Part shown: piece after piece, positions 35,429 to 44,533 of the stretch
Layout of the letters: each line of letters begins with the position of its first letter
Position numbering within the stretch: position 1 is the first letter of the stretch
Made by a program: the position numbers and the translations under genes
Notes under the pieces: model-generated
Seen by the model: only the letters and a program-made list of their open reading frames with translations
What the model was told of the DNA's origin: nothing
The model's database searches: none
Assembly (NCBI RefSeq): GCF_014649735.1
Contig: NZ_BMTP01000015.1
Location: 1 to 64,000, forward strand
DNA: 64,000 bases
From: Streptomyces lavendofoliae
GTDB lineage: Bacteria > Actinomycetota > Actinomycetes > Streptomycetales > Streptomycetaceae
Reading direction: 5' to 3'

Positions 35429-38400
35429 TCAGGCGTCCGGTGCGAGGTGTTTGCGCGCGACCCAGGCATCGGGCACGACGATCCACTCGTCGAACCCTGC
35501 CTGGTACGGCACGCTCTGCCCGGCCAGCCGCGGTGCTTTCGCCGGGTCGGACTGGGCGACGAGCAGCCACAGCGGGCTGCCACCTTGCCGCGCTTCCTCC
35601 GCGAGCCTTACGAGCAGATCCAGCGCGTCGTACCGGGCGAGCACCGCAGTGTCGGTAAGGAGCAGCGGTCCCCGCCCCTGCCTCAGTCGCTCTCGCAGCT
35701 GCGGCTCGATGCGCCCCCACGCCTTGTCTGTACGGATGCGCAGCTGCTGGTGAGCCCGGCTTCCGGGTTCGGCAGCGTCGGCCTTGAGGACGGTCTCCCA
35801 GGTCGGTCTGGCCGCCTCGCCGATCACACTGCGCAGTTCGTTCACGAAGAGCCCGGTCAATGACACCGGCCGCACGCCGTACGGCTCGTCCGCCAGATGT
35901 CGCACCGCGTTCTCAGCACCCCGGTGGGGCACCGTCAGGACCCGGAAGCCGTCCTGTCGCGCCGAGTGCCTGAGCCGCTGTTCGGCCTTGACCGCGGCTG
36001 CGACGGCCGCGTCCGCGTCGTACCGGGTGGGGGCGGATCGACGGGCCGCCGAGGCTCCCCAGCTCGCCGAGGTCAGGCCGGCTGTGGCGTCCCCGGTCGG
36101 ACGGTCCGGGACGAGTCGGAGCACCTTGTCGTAGCGCGTCGCCAGCTTCAGCTCGAAGCCCGCCTGCTTCAGGTAGCGGACCAGTGCGCTGCCGGTGGGC
36201 AACTCGCGTGGCACCAGCGGGTCTGTGCCCAGGTCAGGGAAGCGGGTCGTGACTCGCTTGTGCAGGGCGTCAACCGTGAGGCCAGGCAGTCGCTCCTCCT
36301 CGACGCCCGGCTGCACGGCGACCACACCGGCCTGGGTGATCCTCAGCGCCCGCACCAGGTCCAGGTCGCGCGGGTAGATCTCCAGTCGGGGGGTGAGAGC
36401 GGCTCGGGTGGATGCTGCCACCGCGATCTCGGCGGTGCGCCGCTCGTCCCAGCCCAGGTTTCCCGGCGGCCGTCGCACCGCGTCCAGCTCGGTAAGAACG
36501 GTGCTGGCCGTCGGCAGAGATTCCAGGTCCGCGAGTCGGTCGGCCCGCACGCCCAGGTTGAGCGCGTATTCCTGCAGAGCGGGCAGCGTCGGCGTGTCCG
36601 GGCCGTCCACGCCCTCCCGGACATCGAGGGCGAGCAGGCCCACCACCGGATCGGCGCCCTTGGGCATACGGGCATGGAAGTAGCGGAAGAGCGGCGGGGC
36701 CTCGTTGTTGTAGCTCTCTCGCTCGACCACCGCACGCAGCAGCGACAGGGCGAGCGCGCGCCGGTCGCGCCGCTCCACGTGCTGGGTGCCGCGCCGGGCG
36801 ATCAGCGCGTCGGCGAGCTCGATCACCGGGGCCACCCGTCCGCGCTCAGCAAGGAGCTCCACCACCTCCTCGCGCAGCAGCCCAAGGGCGATGTCCTCGT
36901 ACCAGCGCTCGCGCGCCTTCTTCACGATCTGCGGGATACGGCCCGCGGTCAGGCCCACCGCGTCAGCGACGTCCCGCTGCCGTACCCATGCCAGGCCCTC
37001 GGGCAGCTTGCCGGCCTCGTTGGGCAGCCGCAGCAGCAGCCGGACCGCTTCGCGCTCCTTGGCGTTGGAGCGGGCACTGCCGCTGGATGGCTTCGGGACC
37101 AGGCGAGCGGCCAGCGCGTCCAGGCTCAGCGCGCCTAGCAACTGCGGGTCAGTGACACTTCCGCCGCCGGCGGCGACCGATTCGGCGACCGCCTGTTCCA
37201 GCTCGGTGATTTCTTGACCGGCTGCCTTGCGGGCCTCCGCGCTGAGTGGCGCGGGGGCCGATTTGCCGAGTCGGAGGTTCCACTCCTTCTGCCGACGCTG
37301 GATCTCCTCCCGAGTACGCGAACCCATGCCCGGCGCAGTCAGGAACTTCCTCGCCGAGTACTCCAGTACGTCCCCAACGGTGTTCAGTCCCATGGCGAAC
37401 AGCTGGGACTGCGCGGAGAGCGTCAGACCTGCCACGGACAGAGGTGTCGTACGGTCAGCCCTGGCCGCCTGCTGGTCACGCACTTGCTCGACGGCGGCAT
37501 CGTCGTCCTCGCGTCCGATCTGTGCCCGGGCTTCCTGCGTGGTCCCTGCGCTTTCCGCCATACCGTGCCCGGAGCTCGGAGCTGTTGTCCGCTGCGCATC
37601 CAGGAAGAGCGCCTGCCAGGCACGCTCCATCGGCTTCAGGTCCGAGAACCGGTCCTTCACGTCCCGCGCCAGAGCCTTGCGGAAGAAGGCGACCAGGCCG
37701 TCGCGAACCGCCGGCTCGAAGGCGTCGGCGGCGAGCTGCGGGTACGGCCACTCCTTCGGATCGGTCTGCCGGGCTGTGACGGCACCGTCGCCCCATCGGG
37801 GCAGTTCGTTCGACGCCATCTCGTGCAATGTCGCCGCGAGCGCATACCGCTCGGCATGGCCGTCGTACGAGCCGCGCGTGATGATGCCCAAGAACGGGTC
37901 GAGGTAGCCCTCGGTGCCCGCATCGATCTCCTTCGCCGGGTAGCCGGCGAGCGAGAAGTCGATCAGCACCAGCTGTCGAGTGCCGTTGGGACGGATCCGG
38001 ATTGCGATGTTGTCCGGCTTCAGGTCCCGATGCCAGATTCCTTCCGCCTCCAAGTGCTCCACCGCGCCGAACAGGTACTTCCCGTACGCCTCCAGCTGGT
38101 CCATGCCCAGGCGGCCGTTGTCCCGCAGCTGTCGGGCGACGGTGTCCTCACGCCGCCTCGGTCCCTTCCCGTCACCACGGTCCTGGTCCTTCAGCTCTCG
38201 GCTGTCGCCGACGTATTCGAGAGCGAGCACCCTACGTCCCGCGAGAGTCATCGGCTCCCGCTCGTACAGCGCGATGATGCTGGAATCCCGGTGGATGCGG
38301 CCCAAGATCTGGGCCTCCCGGTCGAGGACCGCGTGCTTGGCTTCGCTCAGCGCGACCTTCAGCACAGCTACCGGCAGGGTGCCGCTACGCCGCGGCTCAC

Positions 38401-40096
38401 CCGCGAGATCCCTCACCAGGAACGCCCGAGAGGTCGAGCCCGTGCCGAGCCGGCGAACAACCTCCCAGCGCCCGGCCAGTACATCCCCGGCCACGGCCTC
38501 CAGCGGGTCCTTCTCCGGCTCGCCCCGATCCTCGTCCGCTTCCGATCCCGACCCGCCGTCCCCGCCCGTGCCTGCGGCTGTGGCCGAGCCGACGGAGTCC
38601 TTTTCGGTGAATGCCTGCTCGACGTACTCCAGCATCTCCAGGAAGTCGTCGACCGTGGACAGGCGCCGACCCGGTTCGTACGCGGTGGATGCCTCCACCA
38701 GGTCGTCGATGTCCGGGTTGAGTCCGTCGACCAAGGCACTCGGGCGCAGACTCTCACCGGCTTCCAGGCGGGCCATGACCTCGCTCTGGCTTGCGCCTGG
38801 TGCCTGCCCGGTGACCAGCAGATACGTGAGGACGCCGAGCCCGTACACATCGAGGCGCACCGGATCGGCCTTGGGAATCCTCAGCTCCGGCGCCAGATAC
38901 GGATCAGCCTGCTCCGAGACGTGGAACCCGGACACATTTGTAGGAGCCAAGGTCAGTGGCCGGCCACGGCTGGCGCTCTGGCCTGTAGCGATCTGCCAGT
39001 CCGCGATCTGCGGCCAAGGGCTCAACCAGCGCTGCTCCTCGCTGAGCTCCCGCCCGCGCGGGCCGCGATCACGCGGAATGATGTGCACCGCGTGCGCCGA
39101 CAGCGTGCGGTGATGGAAACGGCGTGAGTGCGCGGAGCGCACCGTCTCCGCGAGCTGCCGTACGAGCGCAAGGCGACCCCGCAGGTCCAGCTGCTTCCCG
39201 TGCTGCACCAGAAAGTCGTCCAGCCGCAGAGTCTCCGGGTGGTAGTCGAACAGGATCGTCGGCCCAGCCGGATGCCCTGACGGCAGGTAACTCTTCAGCT
39301 GTACCGCACCCGGGTGCCGGAACCGGCTGAGCACCAGCGCCTCGCGGGCAGCGGCCTGCTCCACCGAACGCCGCTCGGCGTCCGAAGCACCGCGCTCGCT
39401 GAGGAAGACGCGCACTCGCGCCAGATCATGCAGCTGGGAGTGACGGCCCAAGTAGTCGGCCCAGGTGGGCCCGGAGTCGAACGCCTTCGCATCCAGAAGA
39501 TAGGAGCCCACCTCATGCTGGCGGCGGATCGGCGCGATGCCGAGCTTCTTCAGGGCCCCGTCGACGCGGCGAGACGTCTCAGCCGTTATCCGGCGCCGGG
39601 CGTCACCCGGCGGCTCGGCCAGCATTTCCACGAGCTGCTTGACCGTGAAGACGCCATTCAGATCGGCGGCCGGCAGGTTCACACGGAGCTTGTCATCGGT
39701 GAAGCAGACCGCCTCGCCCACCCAGATCTTCGGCCGGTCCCCGGGCCGACCGGAGACGTCGTTGATCAGGCCGGCCAGTTCCTTGGCCTTCCGATTCGCC
39801 AGGTGCAGGGGGTTGCCGTGTCGCCGCTGGGTCCCGCCGGGCGTGGTCTGCACCCAGTCGTTGCCGCCGCCGTGTACCGAACCGTGCCAGTCCTTCAGCT
39901 CGAGGAGGAAGACCCCGGCCGGTGCGGTCACCAGAAGATCGACCTCGCGGACATGCCCGCTGTTCGCGGTGAACGTGAAGTTCGACCAAGCACGCCACGG
40001 CTCCTCGTCAGGCAGGCGCCTGCGGATCGCCTCCAGGCCGCGGCGCTCGTGCTCGTGCTCGGACTCGGTGACCGTCGTCCACCGACCTTCCAGCAT
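35429..40096 (-). CDS. pglW: PglW, NERD-domain Ser/Thr kinase of BREX type 2
   Basis: A 1,555-residue multidomain protein. A NERD nuclease-related domain spans about 15-140 (HVREVDLLVTAPAGVFLLEL). A first, degenerate kinase-like domain follows at about 220-490, where HHRTLSAHAVHII replaces the usual HRD loop. A second kinase domain at about 550-830 keeps GTGSTSRAFLV, HRDLKPDN (689-696) and IDFSLAG, with Ser in place of the DFG Gly. After about 900 comes an RNA-polymerase-alpha-C-terminal-like helical domain (GLTLSAQSQLFAMGLNTVGD) and a long helical tail. The gene starts at ATG 40096 and leads the operon. The kinase probably signals phage infection to the other Pgl proteins. Confidence 0.9.
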   Translation of the reverse strand: MLEGRWTTVTESEHEHERRGLEAIRRRLPDEEPWRAWSNFTFTANSGHVREVDLLVTAPAGVFLLELKDWHGSVHGGGNDWVQTTPGGTQRRHGNPLHLANRKAKELAGLINDVSGRPGDRPKIWVGEAVCFTDDKLRVNLPAADLNGVFTVKQLVEMLAEPPGDARRRITAETSRRVDGALKKLGIAPIRRQHEVGSYLLDAKAFDSGPTWADYLGRHSQLHDLARVRVFLSERGASDAERRSVEQAAAREALVLSRFRHPGAVQLKSYLPSGHPAGPTILFDYHPETLRLDDFLVQHGKQLDLRGRLALVRQLAETVRSAHSRRFHHRTLSAHAVHIIPRDRGPRGRELSEEQRWLSPWPQIADWQIATGQSASRGRPLTLAPTNVSGFHVSEQADPYLAPELRIPKADPVRLDVYGLGVLTYLLVTGQAPGASQSEVMARLEAGESLRPSALVDGLNPDIDDLVEASTAYEPGRRLSTVDDFLEMLEYVEQAFTEKDSVGSATAAGTGGDGGSGSEADEDRGEPEKDPLEAVAGDVLAGRWEVVRRLGTGSTSRAFLVRDLAGEPRRSGTLPVAVLKVALSEAKHAVLDREAQILGRIHRDSSIIALYEREPMTLAGRRVLALEYVGDSRELKDQDRGDGKGPRRREDTVARQLRDNGRLGMDQLEAYGKYLFGAVEHLEAEGIWHRDLKPDNIAIRIRPNGTRQLVLIDFSLAGYPAKEIDAGTEGYLDPFLGIITRGSYDGHAERYALAATLHEMASNELPRWGDGAVTARQTDPKEWPYPQLAADAFEPAVRDGLVAFFRKALARDVKDRFSDLKPMERAWQALFLDAQRTTAPSSGHGMAESAGTTQEARAQIGREDDDAAVEQVRDQQAARADRTTPLSVAGLTLSAQSQLFAMGLNTVGDVLEYSARKFLTAPGMGSRTREEIQRRQKEWNLRLGKSAPAPLSAEARKAAGQEITELEQAVAESVAAGGGSVTDPQLLGALSLDALAARLVPKPSSGSARSNAKEREAVRLLLRLPNEAGKLPEGLAWVRQRDVADAVGLTAGRIPQIVKKARERWYEDIALGLLREEVVELLAERGRVAPVIELADALIARRGTQHVERRDRRALALSLLRAVVERESYNNEAPPLFRYFHARMPKGADPVVGLLALDVREGVDGPDTPTLPALQEYALNLGVRADRLADLESLPTASTVLTELDAVRRPPGNLGWDERRTAEIAVAASTRAALTPRLEIYPRDLDLVRALRITQAGVVAVQPGVEEERLPGLTVDALHKRVTTRFPDLGTDPLVPRELPTGSALVRYLKQAGFELKLATRYDKVLRLVPDRPTGDATAGLTSASWGASAARRSAPTRYDADAAVAAAVKAEQRLRHSARQDGFRVLTVPHRGAENAVRHLADEPYGVRPVSLTGLFVNELRSVIGEAARPTWETVLKADAAEPGSRAHQQLRIRTDKAWGRIEPQLRERLRQGRGPLLLTDTAVLARYDALDLLVRLAEEARQGGSPLWLLVAQSDPAKAPRLAGQSVPYQAGFDEWIVVPDAWVARKHLAPDA

Positions 40097-40605
40097 GCGA
40101 CTCCCCGCCTGTATTTGCTGCGCACGTTTGTGCCTGCCGTGACCCTGCCGCCGCGATCAGGAACACGGGGCTGCCCCCGCAGAAGGAATCTTAGAGGCCG
40201 GGACTGACACCGGGAGAAGGAACCGAACTTGCACCTGACGACCGACTCCGCATCTGACCAGCGGAAAACCCAGTGATCGCGCTGGGAAGGGCAAGCTCTG
40301 CCACGAATCGCATCTGGGGCTGCCCAATTGCGGCGAAGCTCCCGGGAGGGAGGCAAACCGCGAAGGGCAGACATCCACTTCAGCCGGTGGGCATGGCGAT
40401 GAGTCTGGCCGCTGCTCATGCAGCAAGCACACAGCCGCTGCTGTAGGGGCCCCGCAGCCGCGCTGACGAGGCTGTCTGGGCCGCACCGCCCCCCTGACAC
40501 CCCATCAGAACGAGCGTCAAATGAGCGTCACGAGCGTCAATTCAGCGTCAAGATATCGCCCGTAACGCCCACAACGCACATAATGCGCACGCACAAAACC
40601 GCAGG
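40097..40605. other. Junction between defence island and core genome; pglW promoter region
   Basis: 509 bp without a believable gene. It must contain the promoter of the minus-strand pglW operon and the 3' end of the methyltransferase. The outstanding feature is four TGACGCT-type repeats at 40,512-40,550, listed separately. No tRNA, integrase or clear direct-repeat attachment site was found. Confidence 0.45.
40512..40550. repeat. Four spaced GAGCGTCA repeats (TGACGCTC on the pglW strand)
   Basis: GAGCGTCA occurs at 40512, 40523 and 40532, and CAGCGTCA at 40543, so spacings are 11, 9 and 11 bases, close to one helical turn. On the minus strand two copies are preceded by T and read TTGACGCT, like repeated -35 elements. 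They lie about 420 bp upstream of pglW. They could be an activator or repressor array for the BREX operon, or a recombination scar. Confidence 0.6.
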
Positions 40606-41931
40606 TCAGGAGCCCTTTGCGGCCGGTTCAAGGATCGCGACACACTCCACGTGGTGCGTCATCGGGAACAGGTCGAAGGCCCGCAACGTGCGGACGCGGT
40701 AGCCGGCTTCAGCGAAGTAGGCGAGGTCGCGGGCCAGGGCGGCCGGGTCGCAGGCGACGTAGGCGATGCGGCGGGCGCTCAGGCCGGCCAGGTGCTTGAC
40801 CGTCTGCTTGCCCGCGCCCGCGCGCGGCGGGTCCAGGACGACGAGGTCCACCTCGGTGATGCCGGTGCGCGGGAGGGCCTGCTCGACCTTGCCCTGCTCG
40901 ATGCGGACCCGGTCGAAGTGCTGGAGGTTGTGCCGGGCGTCCTCCACCGCGCGCTTGCCCGACTCGATGCCGAGGACCGCGCCCTTGTCGCCCACCCGGT
41001 CGGCGAGGGCGCCCGCGAAGAGGCCCGCGCCGCAGTAGAGGTCCAGGGCCGTGTCGCCCTTGCGGGGCAGCAGGCCCTGCATGACGGCCCGCACCAGGGT
41101 GTCGGCCGCCTGGGGGTGGACCTGCCAGAAGCCGCCGTTGCCGACGCGGTACGTGCGGTCGTCGGCGCGCTCCCGTACGAAGGGGCGCCCGTGCACGCGG
41201 TGCACTCCCCCGTCCTCGGCGACCCGCAGCACCGAGGCCGGCCTGTCGAGCTCCACCAGCGGGAGGCGGGCGCCCGGGCGCGGGGTGAGGACGACCTGGC
41301 GGTCCTGCGAACCGGTGGCGGCGATGGCGTCGACCGACTCCATGCCCGACCAGTCGCGCTGCTCGACGCCCAGCTCGCTGACGCCCGGCGCCGCGATCAG
41401 GCACCGGTCGATCGGCTGGACCTCGTGCGAGCGGTGCTTGCGCAGCCCCGCGTGCCCGTCGGCGTCCACGGCGTACTGAACGCGCGTGCGCCAGGCCGGG
41501 ACCTGGCCCGCCGGGACCTTGTCGCCCTCGGCGGGCACGACCGTGCCGTCCCAGCCGGCCTCCTCGGGCGTCAGGCCGGCGAGCCGCTTCAGCTGCTCGG
41601 CGACGACCTCGCCCTTCAGCCGGCGCTGGGCGCCGGGCTTGGCGTGCTGCCAGTCGCAGCCGCCGCACTTGCCGGGTCCGGCGTACGGGCAGGGCGCCTC
41701 GACCCGGTCCTTGGAGGCGTCCAGGACGCGTACGGCGTCGGCGCGCAGGAAGCGGGAGTCCTCGTTGCCCTCCGTGACGCGCACGACGACCTTCTCGCCG
41801 GGCAGCGCGTGCCGGACGAAGAGCACGCGGCCCTCGTCGGTGCGGGCGATGCAGTGGCCGCCATGCGCGACGGGGCCGACCTCGACCTCGTACTCCGCCC
41901 CGACGAGGGAGGACTCGGGTGCGTTCTGCAT
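40606..41931 (-). CDS. TRAM-domain RNA methyltransferase (RlmD/TrmA-like, m5U)
   Basis: A 441-residue class I SAM methyltransferase for RNA. The N-terminal TRAM domain is VGPVAHGGHCIARTDEGRVL, then cysteines that likely bind an Fe-S cluster (CPYAGPGKCGGCDW). The C-terminal half has SAM motif I DLYCGAGLFAGALAD, the catalytic-loop region DPPRAGAG, and YVACDPAALARDLAY. It is most like the 23S rRNA or tRNA 5-methyluridine enzymes. The exact position modified cannot be told; the catalytic Cys of TrmA-type enzymes would be the one in VACDP. It is the first core gene after the island. Confidence 0.85.
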   Translation of the reverse strand: MQNAPESSLVGAEYEVEVGPVAHGGHCIARTDEGRVLFVRHALPGEKVVVRVTEGNEDSRFLRADAVRVLDASKDRVEAPCPYAGPGKCGGCDWQHAKPGAQRRLKGEVVAEQLKRLAGLTPEEAGWDGTVVPAEGDKVPAGQVPAWRTRVQYAVDADGHAGLRKHRSHEVQPIDRCLIAAPGVSELGVEQRDWSGMESVDAIAATGSQDRQVVLTPRPGARLPLVELDRPASVLRVAEDGGVHRVHGRPFVRERADDRTYRVGNGGFWQVHPQAADTLVRAVMQGLLPRKGDTALDLYCGAGLFAGALADRVGDKGAVLGIESGKRAVEDARHNLQHFDRVRIEQGKVEQALPRTGITEVDLVVLDPPRAGAGKQTVKHLAGLSARRIAYVACDPAALARDLAYFAEAGYRVRTLRAFDLFPMTHHVECVAILEPAAKGS

Positions 41932-42003
41932 GAAGGGGTGACTCCAAGGGATGAGAGGGGGCTGCCAGGAGGCGGCAGCCCTCCAGTCTACGTGCCGTAG
42001 GGG

Positions 42004-44052
42004 TCAGCTCTTCGCCGTCGGCTCCTTGGGACGTTCCACGGCGGGGCCGCGGCGCACCGAACCGGGCGCGTTCCACTCCTGGCGCTTCTTCGCCCGCCGC
42101 TTGGCGAGCTCGGAGGACTGGAGCTGGTACGGCACCGAGGTGACCATCACACCCGGGGTGAACAGCAGCCGGCCCTTGAGGCGCAGCGCGCTCTGGTTGT
42201 GCAGCAGGTGCTCGTACCAGTGGCCGACGACGTACTCGGGGATGATCACGCTGACGGCGTCGCGCGGGCTCTCACGGCGGATGTTCTTGACGTACTCGAT
42301 GACGGGCCGGGTGACCTCCCGGTACGGGGAGTCGAGGATCTTCAGCGGGACGTTGATCCCGCGCCGCTCCCACTCCTCCCTGAGCGCCTTGGTCTCGGCG
42401 GGGTCGACGTTGATGCTGAGCGCCTCCAGCTTGTCGGAGCGCATCAGCTTGGCGTACGCGACGGCCCGCAGCGTCGGCCGGTGGACCTTGGAGACCAGCA
42501 CGATGGAGTGGACGCGGGACGGGCGGACGGTGTCGTCGCTCGGCTCGTCGGGGGCCGCGATCTCATCGGCGACCCGGTCGTAGTGCTTACGGATCGCGGT
42601 CATCGTCCCGTAGAAGATGACCATGCCGAGCAGGGCGACCCAGGCGCCGTGGGTGAACTTCGTCGCCAGGACGACGACCAGGACCAGGCCGGTGAAGAAG
42701 GCGCCGAAGGTGTTGATCGCCCGGGAGCGGACCATGCGGCGGCGGCGTGCCGGGTCGCGTTCGGTGCGCAGGTGGCGGTTCCAGTGCCGCACCATGCCGG
42801 TCTGGCTGAGCGTGAAGGAGACGAACACGCCGACGATGTAGAGCTGGATCAGCTTGGTGGAGTCCGCCCCGTACATCCACACCAGCAGCATGGCGGCGCC
42901 GGCGAGGAGCACGATGCCGTTGGAGAACGCGAGCCGGTCGCCGCGCGTGTGCAGCTGGCGCGGCAGGTAGCGGTCCTGGGCGAGGATCGAGCCGAGGAGC
43001 GGGAAGCCGTTGTACGCGGTGTTCGCCGCGAGGAACAGGACGAGCGCGGTGGCCGCGGCCAGCAGCACGAAGAAGAACGTGCCGTCACCGAAGACGGCTG
43101 CCGCGACCTGCGAGATGACCGGGTTCTGTACGTAGCCCTCGCCGACCGGCACACCGTCGCGGACCAGGTCGTGGGCCGGCTGCTCGGCCATCTTGACGTC
43201 GGTGGCCATGGCCAGGCCGATGATGCCGCAGAACATCGTCACGGCCAGGCCGCCCATGAGGGCGAGGGTGGTCGCGGCGTTCCTGCTCTTGGGCTTGCGG
43301 AAGGCGGGGACGCCGTTGCTGATCGCCTCGACGCCGGTGAGCGCGGCACAGCCGGAGGAGAAGGCGCGCAGGAGCAGGAAGATCAGGGCGAAGCCCGCGA
43401 GACCCTCGTGTTCCGGCCGGATCTCGAAGTCGGCGGTCGGCGCCTTCATCGTGTCGTCGAGGACGATTCCCCGGAACGCGCCCCACGCGATCATGATGAA
43501 CACGCCGACGACGAAGACATAGGTGGGAATCGCGAAGAGCTTCCCCGATTCCCTCACACCCCGCAGGTTCATGAGGGTGAGGACGAGGATTATCGCTATG
43601 GCGGAGAAGACCTTGTGTTCGACGACGAAGGGAATGGCCGAACCGAGGTTCTCGACTCCGGAGGAGATGGATACGGCCACCGTGAGCACGTAGTCGACGA
43701 GGAGCGCGCTGGCGACGGTGAGGCCGGCCTTCGGGCCGAGGTTGGTGTTGGCCACCTCGTAGTCCCCGCCGCCGCTGGGATAGGCGTGGACGTTCTGCCG
43801 GTACGAGGCGACGACCGTGAACATCAGGACCACGACGGCGGCCGCGATCCATGGGCTGAAGTGGTACGCCGACACACCCGCGATGGAGAGGACCAGCAGG
43901 ACTTCTCCCGGCGCGTACGCCACCGAGGAAAGCGGGTCGGATGCGAAGACGGGGAGCGCGATGCGTTTGGGAAGAAGGGTTTCTCCCAGCCTGTCGCTGC
44001 GCAGCGCCCGGCCGATCAGGATCCGTTTGGGCACGTCGGTCAGTTTGGACAC
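42004..44052 (-). CDS. KimA-like APC-family potassium/amino-acid permease
   Basis: A 682-residue membrane protein. GTG 44052 begins VSKLTDVPKRILIGRAL. The transmembrane region (about 40-470) opens with KRIALPVFASDPLSSVAYAP and contains YPSGGGDYEVA, matching the KimA/YdaO potassium importer group of the APC superfamily. The last 200 residues form a cytoplasmic domain (VHSIVLVSKVHRPTLRAVAY). The 5' end shows TTACGAT eight bases before GTG and no ribosome site, so translation is probably leaderless. It is divergent from two trkA genes and close to kdpDE, which supports a potassium role over amino-acid transport. Confidence 0.75.
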   Translation of the reverse strand: MSKLTDVPKRILIGRALRSDRLGETLLPKRIALPVFASDPLSSVAYAPGEVLLVLSIAGVSAYHFSPWIAAAVVVLMFTVVASYRQNVHAYPSGGGDYEVANTNLGPKAGLTVASALLVDYVLTVAVSISSGVENLGSAIPFVVEHKVFSAIAIILVLTLMNLRGVRESGKLFAIPTYVFVVGVFIMIAWGAFRGIVLDDTMKAPTADFEIRPEHEGLAGFALIFLLLRAFSSGCAALTGVEAISNGVPAFRKPKSRNAATTLALMGGLAVTMFCGIIGLAMATDVKMAEQPAHDLVRDGVPVGEGYVQNPVISQVAAAVFGDGTFFFVLLAAATALVLFLAANTAYNGFPLLGSILAQDRYLPRQLHTRGDRLAFSNGIVLLAGAAMLLVWMYGADSTKLIQLYIVGVFVSFTLSQTGMVRHWNRHLRTERDPARRRRMVRSRAINTFGAFFTGLVLVVVLATKFTHGAWVALLGMVIFYGTMTAIRKHYDRVADEIAAPDEPSDDTVRPSRVHSIVLVSKVHRPTLRAVAYAKLMRSDKLEALSINVDPAETKALREEWERRGINVPLKILDSPYREVTRPVIEYVKNIRRESPRDAVSVIIPEYVVGHWYEHLLHNQSALRLKGRLLFTPGVMVTSVPYQLQSSELAKRRAKKRQEWNAPGSVRRGPAVERPKEPTAKS

Positions 44053-44476
44053 GCAGAGGATCGTAAGCGCTCGAAATGAGCCCCGCCCACCCACCACCCC
44101 TGGTTGCACCAGAAACTTGCACTCCCTTAACGCGGACTCCGCCGGAAGGCCGTGGGGCGGGTCACCGATCCGCCCGCTCCACCTCCTCCCGCCCGCCGTT
44201 CGCCGTCCCTTCACCTCCGCTTCGGGCTCTCTTCCTGCGGGGTTCCCGCTCGGCGGCGCGTTCCGGTCCTTACGCTTCTCCGTGGTCCGTACGCGGTGCG
44301 CCCCTGGTTCCGGCGGCAACCGGGCGGACGGCGGTGGCGTCCCTCACGGAGGGTTCCGTACCGGTGGGTGGCCGAAAGGAGCCGCGGACGCGTCGGCCGC
44401 CTCGGATGAGGGCAACAGCGCACCAGCGGCATAAGCTCGTGATCGGGCAACACCGCACGCAGGCTGAGAGAGAAGA
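44053..44476. promoter_or_regulatory. Divergent promoter region between the KimA-like permease and trkA genes
   Basis: About 420 bp between divergent transcription units. On the minus strand TTACGAT (about 44,060-44,066) is placed as a -10 box for a leaderless permease start. The rest shows no gene. A c-di-AMP (ydaO) riboswitch could be expected before a potassium importer, but with a leaderless start there is no room for one and I see none of its conserved core. Confidence 0.4.
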
Positions 44477-44527
44477 GTGAGCAGGGTGTTTTCGCAGGTC
44501 AGCAAGATGACCAGGAGTGCGGGGTAA
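44477..44527 (+). CDS. Possible 16-residue leader peptide before trkA
   Basis: GTG 44477 follows GAGAGAGAAGA and opens the short frame MSRVFSQVSKMTRSAG, ending in TAA six bases before the trkA GTG. The close spacing would allow coupled translation. No run of one amino acid suggests classical attenuation. It may be chance. Confidence 0.25.
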   Translation: MSRVFSQVSKMTRSAG

Positions 44528-44533
44528 GCAGAC

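Noticed and set aside
40418..40500. Short frame near 40.4 kb as a gene or integrase remnant
   Set aside because: No integrase or tRNA-like motifs and no codon bias; treated as intergenic.
40651..42000. 449-residue plus-strand frame opposite the RNA methyltransferase
   Set aside because: The minus-strand gene has all the methyltransferase motifs; the plus frame is Ala/Gly/Arg/Asp repeats.
44053..44533. ydaO (c-di-AMP) riboswitch before the KimA-like permease
   Set aside because: The permease start looks leaderless, with a -10-like TACGAT about eight bases upstream, leaving no untranslated leader, and no conserved riboswitch core was seen.
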